Notes under the pieces: model-generated
Told to the model about the DNA's origin: nothing
Database searches by the model: none
The model's input: only the letters and a program-made list of their open reading frames with translations
Part shown: positions 7,376-15,126 of the stretch, piece after piece
Layout: each line of letters begins with the position of its first letter
How positions within the stretch are numbered: position 1 is the first letter of the stretch
Position numbers and translations under genes: made by a program
NCBI GenBank assembly: GCA_040766985.1
Contig: JAXGPL010000026.1
Span: forward strand, 1-26,400
Direction of reading: 5' to 3'
Origin: JAXGPL01 sp040766985
GTDB lineage: Bacteria > Bacillota > Sulfobacillia > JAUYEG01
DNA: 26,400 bases

Positions 7376-9173
7376 TCGTGGCTCCTGAGGCACTTGCCAC
7401 CCTGGAGTCTGTCCGGCACGTAACGGTATGCCGCCGGGAGCATCGTAGAATCATGCCCGCCGCAAACCACCAGAGCACCAGGGTCAGCGGCAGCCCGGCC
7501 GCGGTTGCCAGCTCCGGCCCAAGGCCGGCTGCGCGCGCAAGGCCCAACGGCAGGAACAGCGTCCAGCCAAGGACCGTCCCGGCCACGGGCGGCAGCCGTC
7601 CGCGGCCGCCGAATCCTTCGGGCATGTCGGCTTCAAGCAGCGCAATCACGGTCTCGTTCTCGCGGGGGCCCTGCCAATCGTCAAAGAATGCTTGGTTCCA
7701 TTGTGCTTTGAACAGTAACAACCCGTCCGCGTCCCAGACTGTCACCCCGCGACGGGCAAGTCCGGAGAGGGTTTCCGGGGGCCACTCCATGCCGTAGGTT
7801 GCTTCGCGCTCGCTGAACAGGTAAACCGGGCCGGGAGACGACAGGCGCTCGCGCGCGAGAAACGGGCTGAGCACCGGGCGCCGCGCATAGTATTCGACCC
7901 AGTACCGCGCGTCCGACTGGTAGACCACGATCCGTGCGTCCTGGGGTAGTGCCGCGTCCATCGACTTCAGCGCCTCCACTTGGGGCGCGTGGAGCAACGG
8001 CTCGGCCCCGGCCAGTGCAGCTGCGGCCACAACCAGGCCAAATACCGGCGCCACAAGCAGGCCCGCCCTGCGGGCCAGGCGGCGCCGCAAGATCAGGGCC
8101 GGCATTTCCCCCCTCCATTGCGCCATCTCGGCGCCGGCGAGCGCCACCAGGGGGGCGAACATCTGGACCTCGAACCGCCGCGAAGTCAGCCCAGACACGC
8201 TGGCCATCGCCGCGAGGACGACGGCCCAGACAGAGCACACGACCAGCGAGGTCGTGGCGTGGCGCACCGTTGGCCCAGGCCCGTCCCTTCGAGAGACCGC
8301 CCTCGCCAGGCTCATGGCAGCGGGGATCCACAGCGGAAGATACCGAGCAATCAGGGCCACGGCGTCCCAGTTGAACACGGCGGCGCCTTCGGCGGTCGAG
8401 TCGGACCTGAGGTAGCTGGAGAGGTAGCGCACGACGGTAGGCGTTGCGACTGCCGCCACGGCGATTACCAGCAGGCCCAGCCCAAGCAAGAGAGGCCCCC
8501 TGCCCTTCGCAACGTCCCGGAGCCGCCCGGCCGCTCTGCAGACTCCGTGCCCGTTGCGGCTTGCCGCAAGGACCCGCCCCGCAAGGGTCAAGCCGGCGGT
8601 GGCCACGAGCGCGACCGCAAGCGTGAGCGCGACGCCCGGGTGGGCGGAGGCTGCGAGCAGAAGGAACAGGCCCGAGCGGAGGAGGTTTCCGGTTGTCAGG
8701 GCCAGCAGTACCCCGATCACCAAAACGTTGGCAACCTGATTCTTGAGGAGCCCGGTCATGAACCACGGATACATGTACCCCAGGCACAGCACCGCCCCGA
8801 TCAGGGCGCCGAGAACTGCAGCGGGTTGCCGCCTGGATTGCGGCCCAGCCCAGGTCCGCACCGCAAGCCGCGCGCACAACTCACCCATCAGGTACACCGC
8901 GAGACCGCCGAACAACGCGCTGCACACGGTGAAGGCCTTCGGCCCGGACAGCACACGGGTGAACGGGTAGAGCACAAGGAACGCCAGCGGAGGCTCCCCT
9001 CCCCATACCCATTGACCAGCGGCCAGGTGCTCGCAGCCGAGCAGGTAATACGCAGCGTCAGGCCCGGGCTGCGTGGGCATGGGAAGCTGCACTGCCGCGT
9101 ATACGAGTACGGCGAAGAGAGCGATCAGGATATGGGCTCGGACGCGGGGCCTACGGCCCTCCAGCGGGATCAA
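7365..9173 (-). CDS. Polytopic membrane protein, GT-C (PMT/ArnT-like) glycosyltransferase candidate
   Basis: A 602-residue protein with about eleven hydrophobic segments. After the first span (about residues 12-30) comes the extracytoplasmic stretch PGPDAAYYLLGCEHLAAG, which resembles the acidic first-loop motif of GT-C enzymes that use polyprenyl-phosphate sugars. A soluble region (about 400-520) lies before the last two spans, as in ArnT/PMT relatives. It could transfer a sugar to a surface glycan or lipid, but the family match is at fold level only. It starts with TTG at 9173, which overlaps the stop of the sugar transferase gene (TTGA), so it is the last gene of the glycan operon. The substrate is unknown. 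Confidence 0.65.
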   Translation of the reverse strand: MIPLEGRRPRVRAHILIALFAVLVYAAVQLPMPTQPGPDAAYYLLGCEHLAAGQWVWGGEPPLAFLVLYPFTRVLSGPKAFTVCSALFGGLAVYLMGELCARLAVRTWAGPQSRRQPAAVLGALIGAVLCLGYMYPWFMTGLLKNQVANVLVIGVLLALTTGNLLRSGLFLLLAASAHPGVALTLAVALVATAGLTLAGRVLAASRNGHGVCRAAGRLRDVAKGRGPLLLGLGLLVIAVAAVATPTVVRYLSSYLRSDSTAEGAAVFNWDAVALIARYLPLWIPAAMSLARAVSRRDGPGPTVRHATTSLVVCSVWAVVLAAMASVSGLTSRRFEVQMFAPLVALAGAEMAQWRGEMPALILRRRLARRAGLLVAPVFGLVVAAAALAGAEPLLHAPQVEALKSMDAALPQDARIVVYQSDARYWVEYYARRPVLSPFLARERLSSPGPVYLFSEREATYGMEWPPETLSGLARRGVTVWDADGLLLFKAQWNQAFFDDWQGPRENETVIALLEADMPEGFGGRGRLPPVAGTVLGWTLFLPLGLARAAGLGPELATAAGLPLTLVLWWFAAGMILRCSRRHTVTCRTDSRVASASGATISP

Positions 9174-9838
9174 CGGCCGTTGGCCCGCACAACGACCCCC
9201 ACGGTCGCCAGAAGAACGCGAAAGTCGTACAGCAGGCTCGCCCTCTCCCGGTAGTCGAGGTCGTGGACGAGCTTTTCTGCAGCACTGGCGTGGTAGCTCT
9301 CCGCTACCTGCGCCGGGCCTGTGATCCCGGGCAGCAGAGCGTAACGGCCGATGTACCCCGGAATCTCCCGCATGAACTGCTTGACGAAGACCGGCCGCTC
9401 AGGCCGTGGCCCGACAAGGCTCATCTCGCCGCGAAAGACGTTCAGGAGTTGTGGTATCTCATCCACGCGGGTTCTGCGCAGCACGCGGCCGACCGGCGTC
9501 ACACGTGGGTCGTTCTCCAACGCCAGTACCGGCCCGGTCACCAACTCCGCGTCGAGGCGCATCGTCCGCAGCTTGTAGACCCGGAACGGACGCAAGTGGC
9601 GCCCGAGGCGAACCTGGCTGTAGATGACCGGCCAGCCGGAGGACAACAGCACGGCCGCTGCAGCCAGCCCGAACACCGGCCACAGCACAAGCCCCAGGAT
9701 TCCAGCACCGACCAGGTCGACCGCCCGCTTCAAACGGCTGAAGCACCAGCCGCTCGTGGGCAGGAGTTCGTCAACCACTCCCCCGGCTAACTCAGTGTCA
9801 AACAACATCGGCTCGGCAACGGCGGACAGAGCGATCAC
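9170..9838 (-). CDS. Undecaprenyl-phosphate sugar phosphotransferase (bacterial sugar transferase)
   Basis: A monotopic phosphoglycosyl transferase that moves a sugar-1-phosphate from a nucleotide sugar to undecaprenyl phosphate, starting synthesis of a surface glycan. The 222-residue protein has the family order: KRAVD (37-41) entering the single membrane helix (about 40-66), YKLRTM (88-93), the catalytic Asp-Glu pair in RVDEIPQ (D126-E127), then LVGPRPERP (141-149). It is the short catalytic-core form, without the four-helix N-terminal region of WbaP/WcaJ. The GTG at 9838 follows the epimerase stop by ten bases with GAGGGG immediately in front; an ATG at 9808 would also keep the whole domain, so the start is uncertain. 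Confidence 0.88.
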   Translation of the reverse strand: MIALSAVAEPMLFDTELAGGVVDELLPTSGWCFSRLKRAVDLVGAGILGLVLWPVFGLAAAAVLLSSGWPVIYSQVRLGRHLRPFRVYKLRTMRLDAELVTGPVLALENDPRVTPVGRVLRRTRVDEIPQLLNVFRGEMSLVGPRPERPVFVKQFMREIPGYIGRYALLPGITGPAQVAESYHASAAEKLVHDLDYRERASLLYDFRVLLATVGVVVRANGR

Positions 9839-9848
9839 CCCTCGGAAA

Positions 9849-10805
9849 TCAGCCGATGGCCACCGCGACCGGCTTGCGCTCCGTCACGGTGGCAACCATG
9901 TGGCGCCAGGTTCTGCGAAGGCCCACGTCGAGCGGCGTGAGGCTCTTCCAGCCCAGCGCCTTGCGCGCCAGAGCGGGCGATAGCACGCTCCGGTCGATGT
10001 CGCCACGCTGGGCGACGTGCTCGGTGTGGCGAATCCGCGCGCCGGTGACGCCCGCGATGCGATCGGCGAGTTCGGCGAGGGAGGTTTCCATGCCGCTTGA
10101 AATATTGAACGTCCCATCAACGTGCGAGCTCACGGCCATGGCAATAGCCTCGGCCACGTCCCCGACGTAGACGAAGTCGCGGGTGGGGCGCCCGCCGTCT
10201 CTGACTGCCAACGGCTCCTGCCTCAGCACCGCCGAAAACCAAAGGCTGATGACGCCCGGATCATCCTTGCGCTCCTGGCCGGGACCGTACACGTTGGCGA
10301 ATCTCAGAATCGCATGCGAAGGCCCACCGGCCTCCGACCCCCTGGAAACCAACTGCTCTCCTGCCGCCTTCGTCCAGCCATATGTGGAGGCGGGGCGCAC
10401 AGGAGCGTCTTCGCGCAGGGGCAGAGCGTCACAACAACCGTAGACTGCAGCGGAAGACGCGAATACAACGCGCCCGACTCCCGCGGCCCGGGCTGCTTCC
10501 ACAACCGATGCCGTCGCCAGGACGTTGTCGCGAAGCCCGCCGTCGGGGTCGCGGTCAAGGGCGGCAAGGCTGCTCTGTGCTGCCAGATGGATTACAGCGT
10601 GAGGCCGGGCTGCAAGAAGCATCCTGGCGAAGGTCCGGCTGGCTACGTCACACCGTTCATGAATGATTCCGGGAGCGTGGAGCGGGCCTTCAGTTGGGAG
10701 GCGGTCGACCGCCAACACGGACCATCCAAGACGGGCGAGGCCACGAGTGACATGCGTTCCGATGAAACCTTCAGAGCCGGTGACGACGGCGAGGCAGCCG
10801 TTCAT
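9849..10805 (-). CDS. NAD-dependent nucleotide-sugar epimerase/dehydratase
   Basis: An extended short-chain dehydrogenase/reductase of the GalE/RmlB type, 318 residues. The NAD-binding motif is GSEGFIG at residues 10-16, the catalytic Ser region is FASSAAVYG (115-123), and the catalytic Tyr/Lys pair is Tyr142-Lys146 in YGWTK. Further conserved blocks are RFANVYGPGQ and RDFVYVGDVAEAI. The exact substrate (UDP-glucose, UDP-GlcNAc or another nucleotide sugar) cannot be read from the sequence. It begins 17 bases after the glycosyltransferase gene and is followed after 10 bases by the phosphoglycosyl transferase, so it probably supplies their sugar donor. The ATG at 10805 has only a GGGGGG stretch as ribosome-binding site. 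Confidence 0.87.
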   Translation of the reverse strand: MNGCLAVVTGSEGFIGTHVTRGLARLGWSVLAVDRLPTEGPLHAPGIIHERCDVASRTFARMLLAARPHAVIHLAAQSSLAALDRDPDGGLRDNVLATASVVEAARAAGVGRVVFASSAAVYGCCDALPLREDAPVRPASTYGWTKAAGEQLVSRGSEAGGPSHAILRFANVYGPGQERKDDPGVISLWFSAVLRQEPLAVRDGGRPTRDFVYVGDVAEAIAMAVSSHVDGTFNISSGMETSLAELADRIAGVTGARIRHTEHVAQRGDIDRSVLSPALARKALGWKSLTPLDVGLRRTWRHMVATVTERKPVAVAIG

Positions 10806-10822
10806 GTGTCAACCCCCCGGCA

Positions 10823-12001
10823 CTACGCAGCAACCTGCGCGTGTTGGGCTATATCATCTAAGAAGTCGATGATTCGGGAGGTGTTCTGTAGGGAGAACAG
10901 CCGCTCCGCCCGCTGCCGCCCGGCCCTGCCCATTTCCGCCGCCATAGCCGGTGAATTGTGCAATCGCAGCAGTGCCTGCGCGAGCAGGGTCGAAGGCGGA
11001 GGCGAGGGCACCAGCAGCCCGGTGAAGCCATCGACCACCAACTCCGGGATTCCCCCGACAGTGGTCGCAATAACCGGCAGGCAGGCCGCCATCGCCTCGA
11101 TGATTACGAGCGGCAAACCCTCGGCAGCGGATGGAAGGCACATCAGGTCCGAGGCCCGCAGGATGGCCCCGACATCAGTACGGAAACCCAGCAAATGGGC
11201 TCGTCCGCGTAGGAGCGGTGACGATGCAATCCGCTTCGCCAACGAGGGAATGAGCGGACCATCGCCGACAAAAAGGAGATGCATATCGCCGTCACCCGAG
11301 GCAGCGATGATCTCCAGGGCATCAAGTGCAGCGCCATGTCCCTTGCCGGGCACAGCACGGCCGATGTGCACAACGAGCGTTCCAGAGGAAGGCAGGCCGA
11401 GAGCGGCCCGGATAGCAGGCCCCGCCGTGAACGGGCCCTCCCCCGGGTGCTCAAGATCGATCCCGTTGTGAATCACGGCATGCCTGGCGCGCGGGTAGAT
11501 GCCGTCGTGTATGACGAGATCCTGCACAGCCTGCGATACGCTTATCACTCCGCTGCAGAGGCCTCCTGTAAGCCTTTCGGCGAACCAGAAAGCCCGGCCG
11601 GCAACGCCACCCTGCCTACCCGTCCCCCATGCCAAGCCGTGACAATGGTGGACAACCGGGATTGAGCGGCCCAGACCCCGTGCGACGTAAGCGGCGGCTA
11701 AGCGGCCCAAGACCCCGGCCTTGGAACTGTGGGTGTGTACAATGTCAGGCCCATCCCGGCGGATCAGGGCAACTACCTCGGTCAGTGCGCGACCGTCGGC
11801 GAAGGGGCTTACACCTGAGGAAAGCCATTTGAGACAGTGGATGGGGACACCGGCGGCAGCAGCGTGGGACAGCAGTTCGCCCTTCTCACCGCACGCAATA
11901 CTGACCTCGTGACCACGGGAAGCCAGTTCCCGGGCAATCAGCACCACCTGATGCTGCGCCCCGCCCCACTTGGCGCTGGTCACCACCTCAAGAACGCGCA
12001 A
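10823..12001 (-). CDS. GT4-family glycosyltransferase
   Basis: A GT-B fold, GT4-family enzyme that adds a sugar from a nucleotide donor to a lipid-linked or surface glycan. The N-terminal Rossmann domain opens LRVLEVVTSAKWGGAQ with the glycine-rich acceptor loop. HTHSSKAGVLGRLAA and HNGID follow, and the donor site appears as VVHIGRAVPGKGH and the EX7E-type segment SAAEGLPLVIIEAMA. I place the start at TTG 12001 (392 residues, normal for the family) because AAGGCGG lies eight bases upstream and homology begins here. The open frame continues to an ATG at 12142, but that ATG sits in the loop of a hairpin and its 47 codons give an unlikely Trp/Arg/Cys-rich leader. First gene of the glycan cluster. 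Confidence 0.88.
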   Translation of the reverse strand: MRVLEVVTSAKWGGAQHQVVLIARELASRGHEVSIACGEKGELLSHAAAAGVPIHCLKWLSSGVSPFADGRALTEVVALIRRDGPDIVHTHSSKAGVLGRLAAAYVARGLGRSIPVVHHCHGLAWGTGRQGGVAGRAFWFAERLTGGLCSGVISVSQAVQDLVIHDGIYPRARHAVIHNGIDLEHPGEGPFTAGPAIRAALGLPSSGTLVVHIGRAVPGKGHGAALDALEIIAASGDGDMHLLFVGDGPLIPSLAKRIASSPLLRGRAHLLGFRTDVGAILRASDLMCLPSAAEGLPLVIIEAMAACLPVIATTVGGIPELVVDGFTGLLVPSPPPSTLLAQALLRLHNSPAMAAEMGRAGRQRAERLFSLQNTSRIIDFLDDIAQHAQVAA

Positions 12002-12129
12002 AGAACCGACCGCCTTACCTCTTGTGCTGAATCCGGAAACAGGCACGGCGTCGCCACGCCCGTACCACCTATATCGGGGTCGGCACCACCAGCGGGAAAG
12101 AGCAACTGCACAGGCTACAATGAAATGCG

Positions 12130-12156
12130 GAGGCCCGCACATAGTGCGCGGGCCTC
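12130..12156 (-). terminator. Hairpin terminator candidate after the deacylase gene
   Basis: A perfect 9-bp stem (GAGGCCCGC 12130-12138 with GCGGGCCTC 12148-12156) with a 9-base loop lies 75 bases past the stop of the M14-family gene. On the minus strand it is followed by the T-rich stretch CATTTCATT. It would separate the deacylase transcript from the glycan cluster. Confidence 0.5.
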
Positions 12157-12158
12157 GG

Positions 12159-12187
12159 TCCGGACCTGCCTCGGCAGGGGATCCGGA
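12159..12187. repeat. Second inverted repeat adjacent to the terminator hairpin
   Basis: TCCGGA (12159-12164) and CCTGCC (12165-12170) pair with GGCAGG (12173-12178) and TCCGGA (12182-12187), giving 12 bp with a two-base loop and a three-base bulge. It lies two bases from the 12130-12156 hairpin, so the two form a tandem structured element in the 229-base gap between genes. Confidence 0.5.
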
Positions 12188-12230
12188 AGCGCATATCGAC
12201 AGCTAATGAAAGAGCCGTCCTCTATTGCCG

Positions 12231-13229
12231 CTACTGCCGGTTTTCGATCTCATCGACTATCTTGCCCAGCATCGCGGCCATGTCGCCGGTGTGCAGCACC
12301 GGGTTCTCCGCAACCATGATCACCATGCCGTCAATCGGCGAGCGAACCTCTTCCACAATGGCGAAGTCACGGATGCTGTAGATCCGGCATATCAGGTCTC
12401 CTTGCTTGACGCGGTCGCCCCCTGTGACCTCAAACAGCGCGGCCCCGCCCTTGTCGACCTTGACCTGGGTCAGGTGGCCCTGAGCGACTACCGCCTGTTT
12501 GGGAGGCAGAATGGGCTTGCCTGGCAGCATACCGAGGTGCTTGGCGACGTTAAGAACGCCGCGCAGCCCCTGCTCTATCCGTACGGGTTCGAACTTGCTG
12601 TTGCCGCCCAACTCCGGACAGATGGCCGGAATCCCGGCCGAGTCGGCTGAGTTGCGGAGCTTGCCGCTGAACCTTGCTTTCTGCCAGTCGGTGTCCTTCT
12701 CTTCCTGGATCAGTACCTCAACGCCGAAAACGTGGGCCAGGTCACGGCTCTTCTTCTCACCGCCCATGAACACCACATGCGTGACCAGCGTCGAGTTGCC
12801 CGTGTGGAGGTCGATCAGGTAATCGGATCCCTTGATCGCGTTCTCCCAGATTGCATGCGCGATACGCTCGCTCATCCGCCCGTCGGCCTTGCCCGGCCAG
12901 ACGCGGTTCATGTTTTCGTTGTCAAACGGCGTATGCCCCTGACGGTGGGTAAACGCCACTACGTTTGCAGCGGGAACGATGACGAATGCCCCGTTGAGTT
13001 GCTCGGGCTTGACTTCCTCGGTCACCAGCCGCCGGATGACCTCCAGCCCGTTGATCTCCGATCCGTGGCAGGCTGCTTCGATGTAGACGGTTGGGCCGTC
13101 GCCTGCCCCGTTGACAATGATGAACGGCACCTCCAGCGGCGTGCCATCGGCGAAATTGCCTACCGGCAGGACCCCGCGGGCAATCTCGCCGTCCTTTGCT
13201 GTGACTTCACCGACAGTAATGGAAGCCAT
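12231..13229 (-). CDS. Succinylglutamate desuccinylase/aspartoacylase-family (M14) deacylase
   Basis: A 332-residue zinc hydrolase of the AstE/AspA branch of the M14 carboxypeptidase family, which removes acyl groups from amino acids. The zinc ligands are visible as His55 and Glu58 in CHGSEING and His142 in LIDLHTGN; the catalytic Glu is probably Glu206 in CPELGG. After residue 235 the C-terminal part (about 245-330) is the beta-rich domain usual for this group, with QGDLICRIYSI and EEVRSPIDGMV. The substrate cannot be stated; neighbours on either side (a phosphatase and glycan genes) do not point to arginine catabolism. The ATG at 13229 has only a weak GGGGG in front. The gene is intact. Confidence 0.85.
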   Translation of the reverse strand: MASITVGEVTAKDGEIARGVLPVGNFADGTPLEVPFIIVNGAGDGPTVYIEAACHGSEINGLEVIRRLVTEEVKPEQLNGAFVIVPAANVVAFTHRQGHTPFDNENMNRVWPGKADGRMSERIAHAIWENAIKGSDYLIDLHTGNSTLVTHVVFMGGEKKSRDLAHVFGVEVLIQEEKDTDWQKARFSGKLRNSADSAGIPAICPELGGNSKFEPVRIEQGLRGVLNVAKHLGMLPGKPILPPKQAVVAQGHLTQVKVDKGGAALFEVTGGDRVKQGDLICRIYSIRDFAIVEEVRSPIDGMVIMVAENPVLHTGDMAAMLGKIVDEIENRQ

Positions 13230-13283
13230 TCCGCACCCCCGCTATCTCCGACCGGGCCCTCGCACACGGACCCATCCGGTCGT

Positions 13284-13943
13284 CTATTTCCCTCCGCCGA
13301 CCGGCGGACAGATTGCCAGCAAGTGATCGGGCGACGGCAGGCGGAAGTCTGCCTGCGCCTCCGGATCGGAAAACGCCCTTGGGTCGAACAACCCCCACTC
13401 CGCCAAGGCGCTCATCATACCGGCCCGGTTGGCCGCGATGATGTCCCACGGGCTGTCGCCGACCGCCAGGCACACCTCAGGGGTTACCCCGAGCCTTGCG
13501 GCCGCCGCCAGGAACGGCTCCGGATCGGGCTTGTGGTTGATGGTGTCGTCGAGAGTGATTACCGCATCCAACAGCGTGTCCAGTGAATGTAGCGCCAGGT
13601 GCCGGTTGGCGGCCGCGGCTGCCTTTGACGTGACTATCCCCAGGAGATAGCCCCTGGACCGGAGTTCGGAAAGCACCTCAAGCCAACCCGGAAACACGGT
13701 GATCAAGTGGTCCAGTGTCGCAAGGTGCTCACGATATGATAACCAACCGCCCAGCGTGTTCGGCCCCTGCAAGCTCGGTCATCTGGGCCACGAGGGCCGT
13801 CCATAGATTCGCAGGACCTCCGATCGCGGCAGTTCACGGCCAAGCTCTACGCGAAACGTATTCTCAAACGATTGCAGTATGCTCTCCCGGCTGTCGATGA
13901 GTGTCTGGTCGAGGTCCATCAGTACTGCAGTGAATGCCGGCAT
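13284..13943 (-). pseudogene. PpaX-like HAD phosphatase, two compensating frameshifts
   Basis: HAD-superfamily phosphatase resembling Bacillus PpaX (pyrophosphatase for HPr phosphorylation products). From the ATG at 13943 (ACGGAGG in front) it reads FTAVLMDLDQTLIDS, with the nucleophile motif DLDQT. Later blocks are GIVTSK (motif II), the Lys of HKPDPEP and VGDSPWDI. The first part ends at an in-frame TGA (13779-13781). Between about 13797 and 13737 the family sequence instead runs in another frame, as LVAQMTELAGAEHAGRLV, and then returns to the original frame at YREHLATLDH. One missing base near 13794-13796 and one extra base near 13736-13739 explain this. Total length, about 220 residues, is normal, so the gene is complete except for the two indels. 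Confidence 0.8.
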
Positions 13944-14044
13944 GCTTGCCTCCGTTACCTTCTGTCTCACTTGCGGATCTTTCGCCCTCCGGACTACCTC
14001 ACCTGCCAGACCGAAGCACCTCTTACCCTGCCACCGCTGCACAA

Positions 14045-14552
14045 TCACCGCGGCACCGCCGACGCATCGGCGTGGCCGAACACTGAATAGGCCAGCCGGA
14101 GAGGGCCGAGGCGGAACTCGTGGCCCAGGTGACTCTCACACAGACCGTCGCGTACTCGTGCCTCTTCCCGGTCACCGAATCCCGCCTTGCAGTCTCATCA
14201 GGGTTGAAGACCTCGACTTCGATGTTGACCCCGCCCGGATGGTCTTCCCCTGGCCCAAGGTTGGCCTGCACGTACTGGCGTGCCGAAGACGCGGCCTGCC
14301 CCTCCGAGATCTGGATGACGCCCTGAGCCAGCCGCTCGTAGTCCAGGCACTGTATCGCGGCGAGCGCTCCGAAGTCGGCTGCCTGCCCGACCCTGTGACG
14401 CAACAGCAGCGCATCCCCAGACCGGCCAGGGAAGCCAAGGCGGCCAGCAGCACGGGCAAGAAGAGGATGGCGATGACGCCTGCCGCGCCCCTCTGAGACC
14501 AGGCCGCCCGCGTGGTAAACTCCATGCTACGTACCGGTGCGGACCTTCTCAC
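14045..14552 (-). pseudogene. TadG/TadE-like pseudopilin, two frameshifts
   Basis: Last gene of the Tad operon: a TadE/TadG-like minor pseudopilin with a short basic leader, the processing-type sequence QRGAAGVIAIL and one membrane helix (FLPVLLAALASLAGLG), then a soluble domain. The frame opened at GTG 14552 (alternative ATG 14525) breaks at a run of four G at 14415-14418; the protein continues in another frame as RHRVGQAADFGALAA to VCVRVTWA. At 14122-14126 a second one-base loss shifts it again, and the reading HEFRLGPLRLAYSVFGHADASAVPR ends at TGA 14047-14045. Each shift is one missing base in a G/C run. Without Glu5 in the leader it is less typical than the flp product. Assignment rests on context and topology. 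Confidence 0.6.
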
Positions 14553-14606
14553 TCCGGCTCACCGCCTCTCCTCGTATCGTGACTCCCTGGCCAAAGATCT
14601 GCCTGA

Positions 14607-14916
14607 TCAGTGGCGACCGCCACGGTACTCAACCGCCACGCACACGGTAACCTGCGTGCCGTAGGACGCGGTACCTGGGCTGATACTGACCTCTGTCGAC
14701 CCGGGATTGATGCCCCATAGGGCGAGATACCGTTCGATCGATTGCCGCGCCGAAGCTGTATCGCCGCCGTCGATGGCCGCCCGGCGCGCTCCCTCTGGCG
14801 GCGCCTGTGACCATGAGACGAACATGCATCGCCAGCCCAAGCTCAATCGTAAGCATCAGGATCAGCGTCAGGACCCCGATCACCGCAACGAACTCCGCTG
14901 CCGCGCTACCGCGCTC
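14607..14916 (-). pseudogene. TadE-like pseudopilin, frameshifted and without a clear start codon
   Basis: The segment ERGSAAAEFVAVIG followed by a hydrophobic helix (LTLILMLTIELGLAMHV) is a TadE pseudopilin N-terminus, with Glu at position 5 after the presumed cleavage Gly. After LMVTGAAR the original frame turns into a basic, non-family sequence. The expected TadE continuation EGARRAAIDGGDTASA up to VCVAVEYRGGRH lies in a second frame and stops at 14607. Two bases seem lost in the short AG repeat at 14793-14797. Upstream, the frame overlaps the flp stop and holds no ATG, GTG or TTG before the leader; the first start codon in frame is GTG 14883, inside the helix. The context after flp supports the call. 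Confidence 0.65.
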
Positions 14917-15094
14917 AGCCGCCGAGTTCGACCACGATCTCCTGAATCCGCTGGACGAGGACGGCCCCCAACTCCGTGAGGACGCCGATAAGGACCACGA
15001 CGACCAAGGCGAGCAACAGGGCGTACTCCGCAGTCGCCGCCCCTCGACAGCGCTGGACGATCCAGGTCTTGATTGCCTGAAATGTAGCCAACAT
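14915..15094 (-). CDS. flp: Flp-type pilin (prepilin)
   Basis: The major pilin of a Tad (type IVc) pilus. The 59-residue precursor has a leader of 18 residues ending RCRG, then the mature start AATAEY with the invariant Glu5 and Tyr6 of Flp pilins, followed by the hydrophobic helix ALLLALVVVVLIGVLTELG. It would be cut by a TadV/CpaA prepilin peptidase, which is not encoded in this window, and assembled from the membrane by the TadB/TadC platform. ATG 15094 is preferred to GTG 15103 because the AAGGGGGG ribosome-binding site lies eight bases before the ATG and overlaps the GTG. Small, intact, between tadC and tadE. Confidence 0.9.
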   Translation of the reverse strand: MLATFQAIKTWIVQRCRGAATAEYALLLALVVVVLIGVLTELGAVLVQRIQEIVVELGG

Positions 15095-15126
15095 AGCTTT
15101 CACCCCCCTTCGGTGTGTCCGATTCG

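Noticed and set aside
7980..9254. 424-codon open frame on the plus strand
   Set aside because: Antisense to the GT-C-like membrane protein. The product is Gln/Arg/His-rich without any family motif, a usual shadow in GC-rich DNA.
10122..11471. 449-codon open frame on the plus strand
   Set aside because: Antisense to the epimerase and glycosyltransferase genes, both with clear motifs; low-complexity product without a recognised domain.
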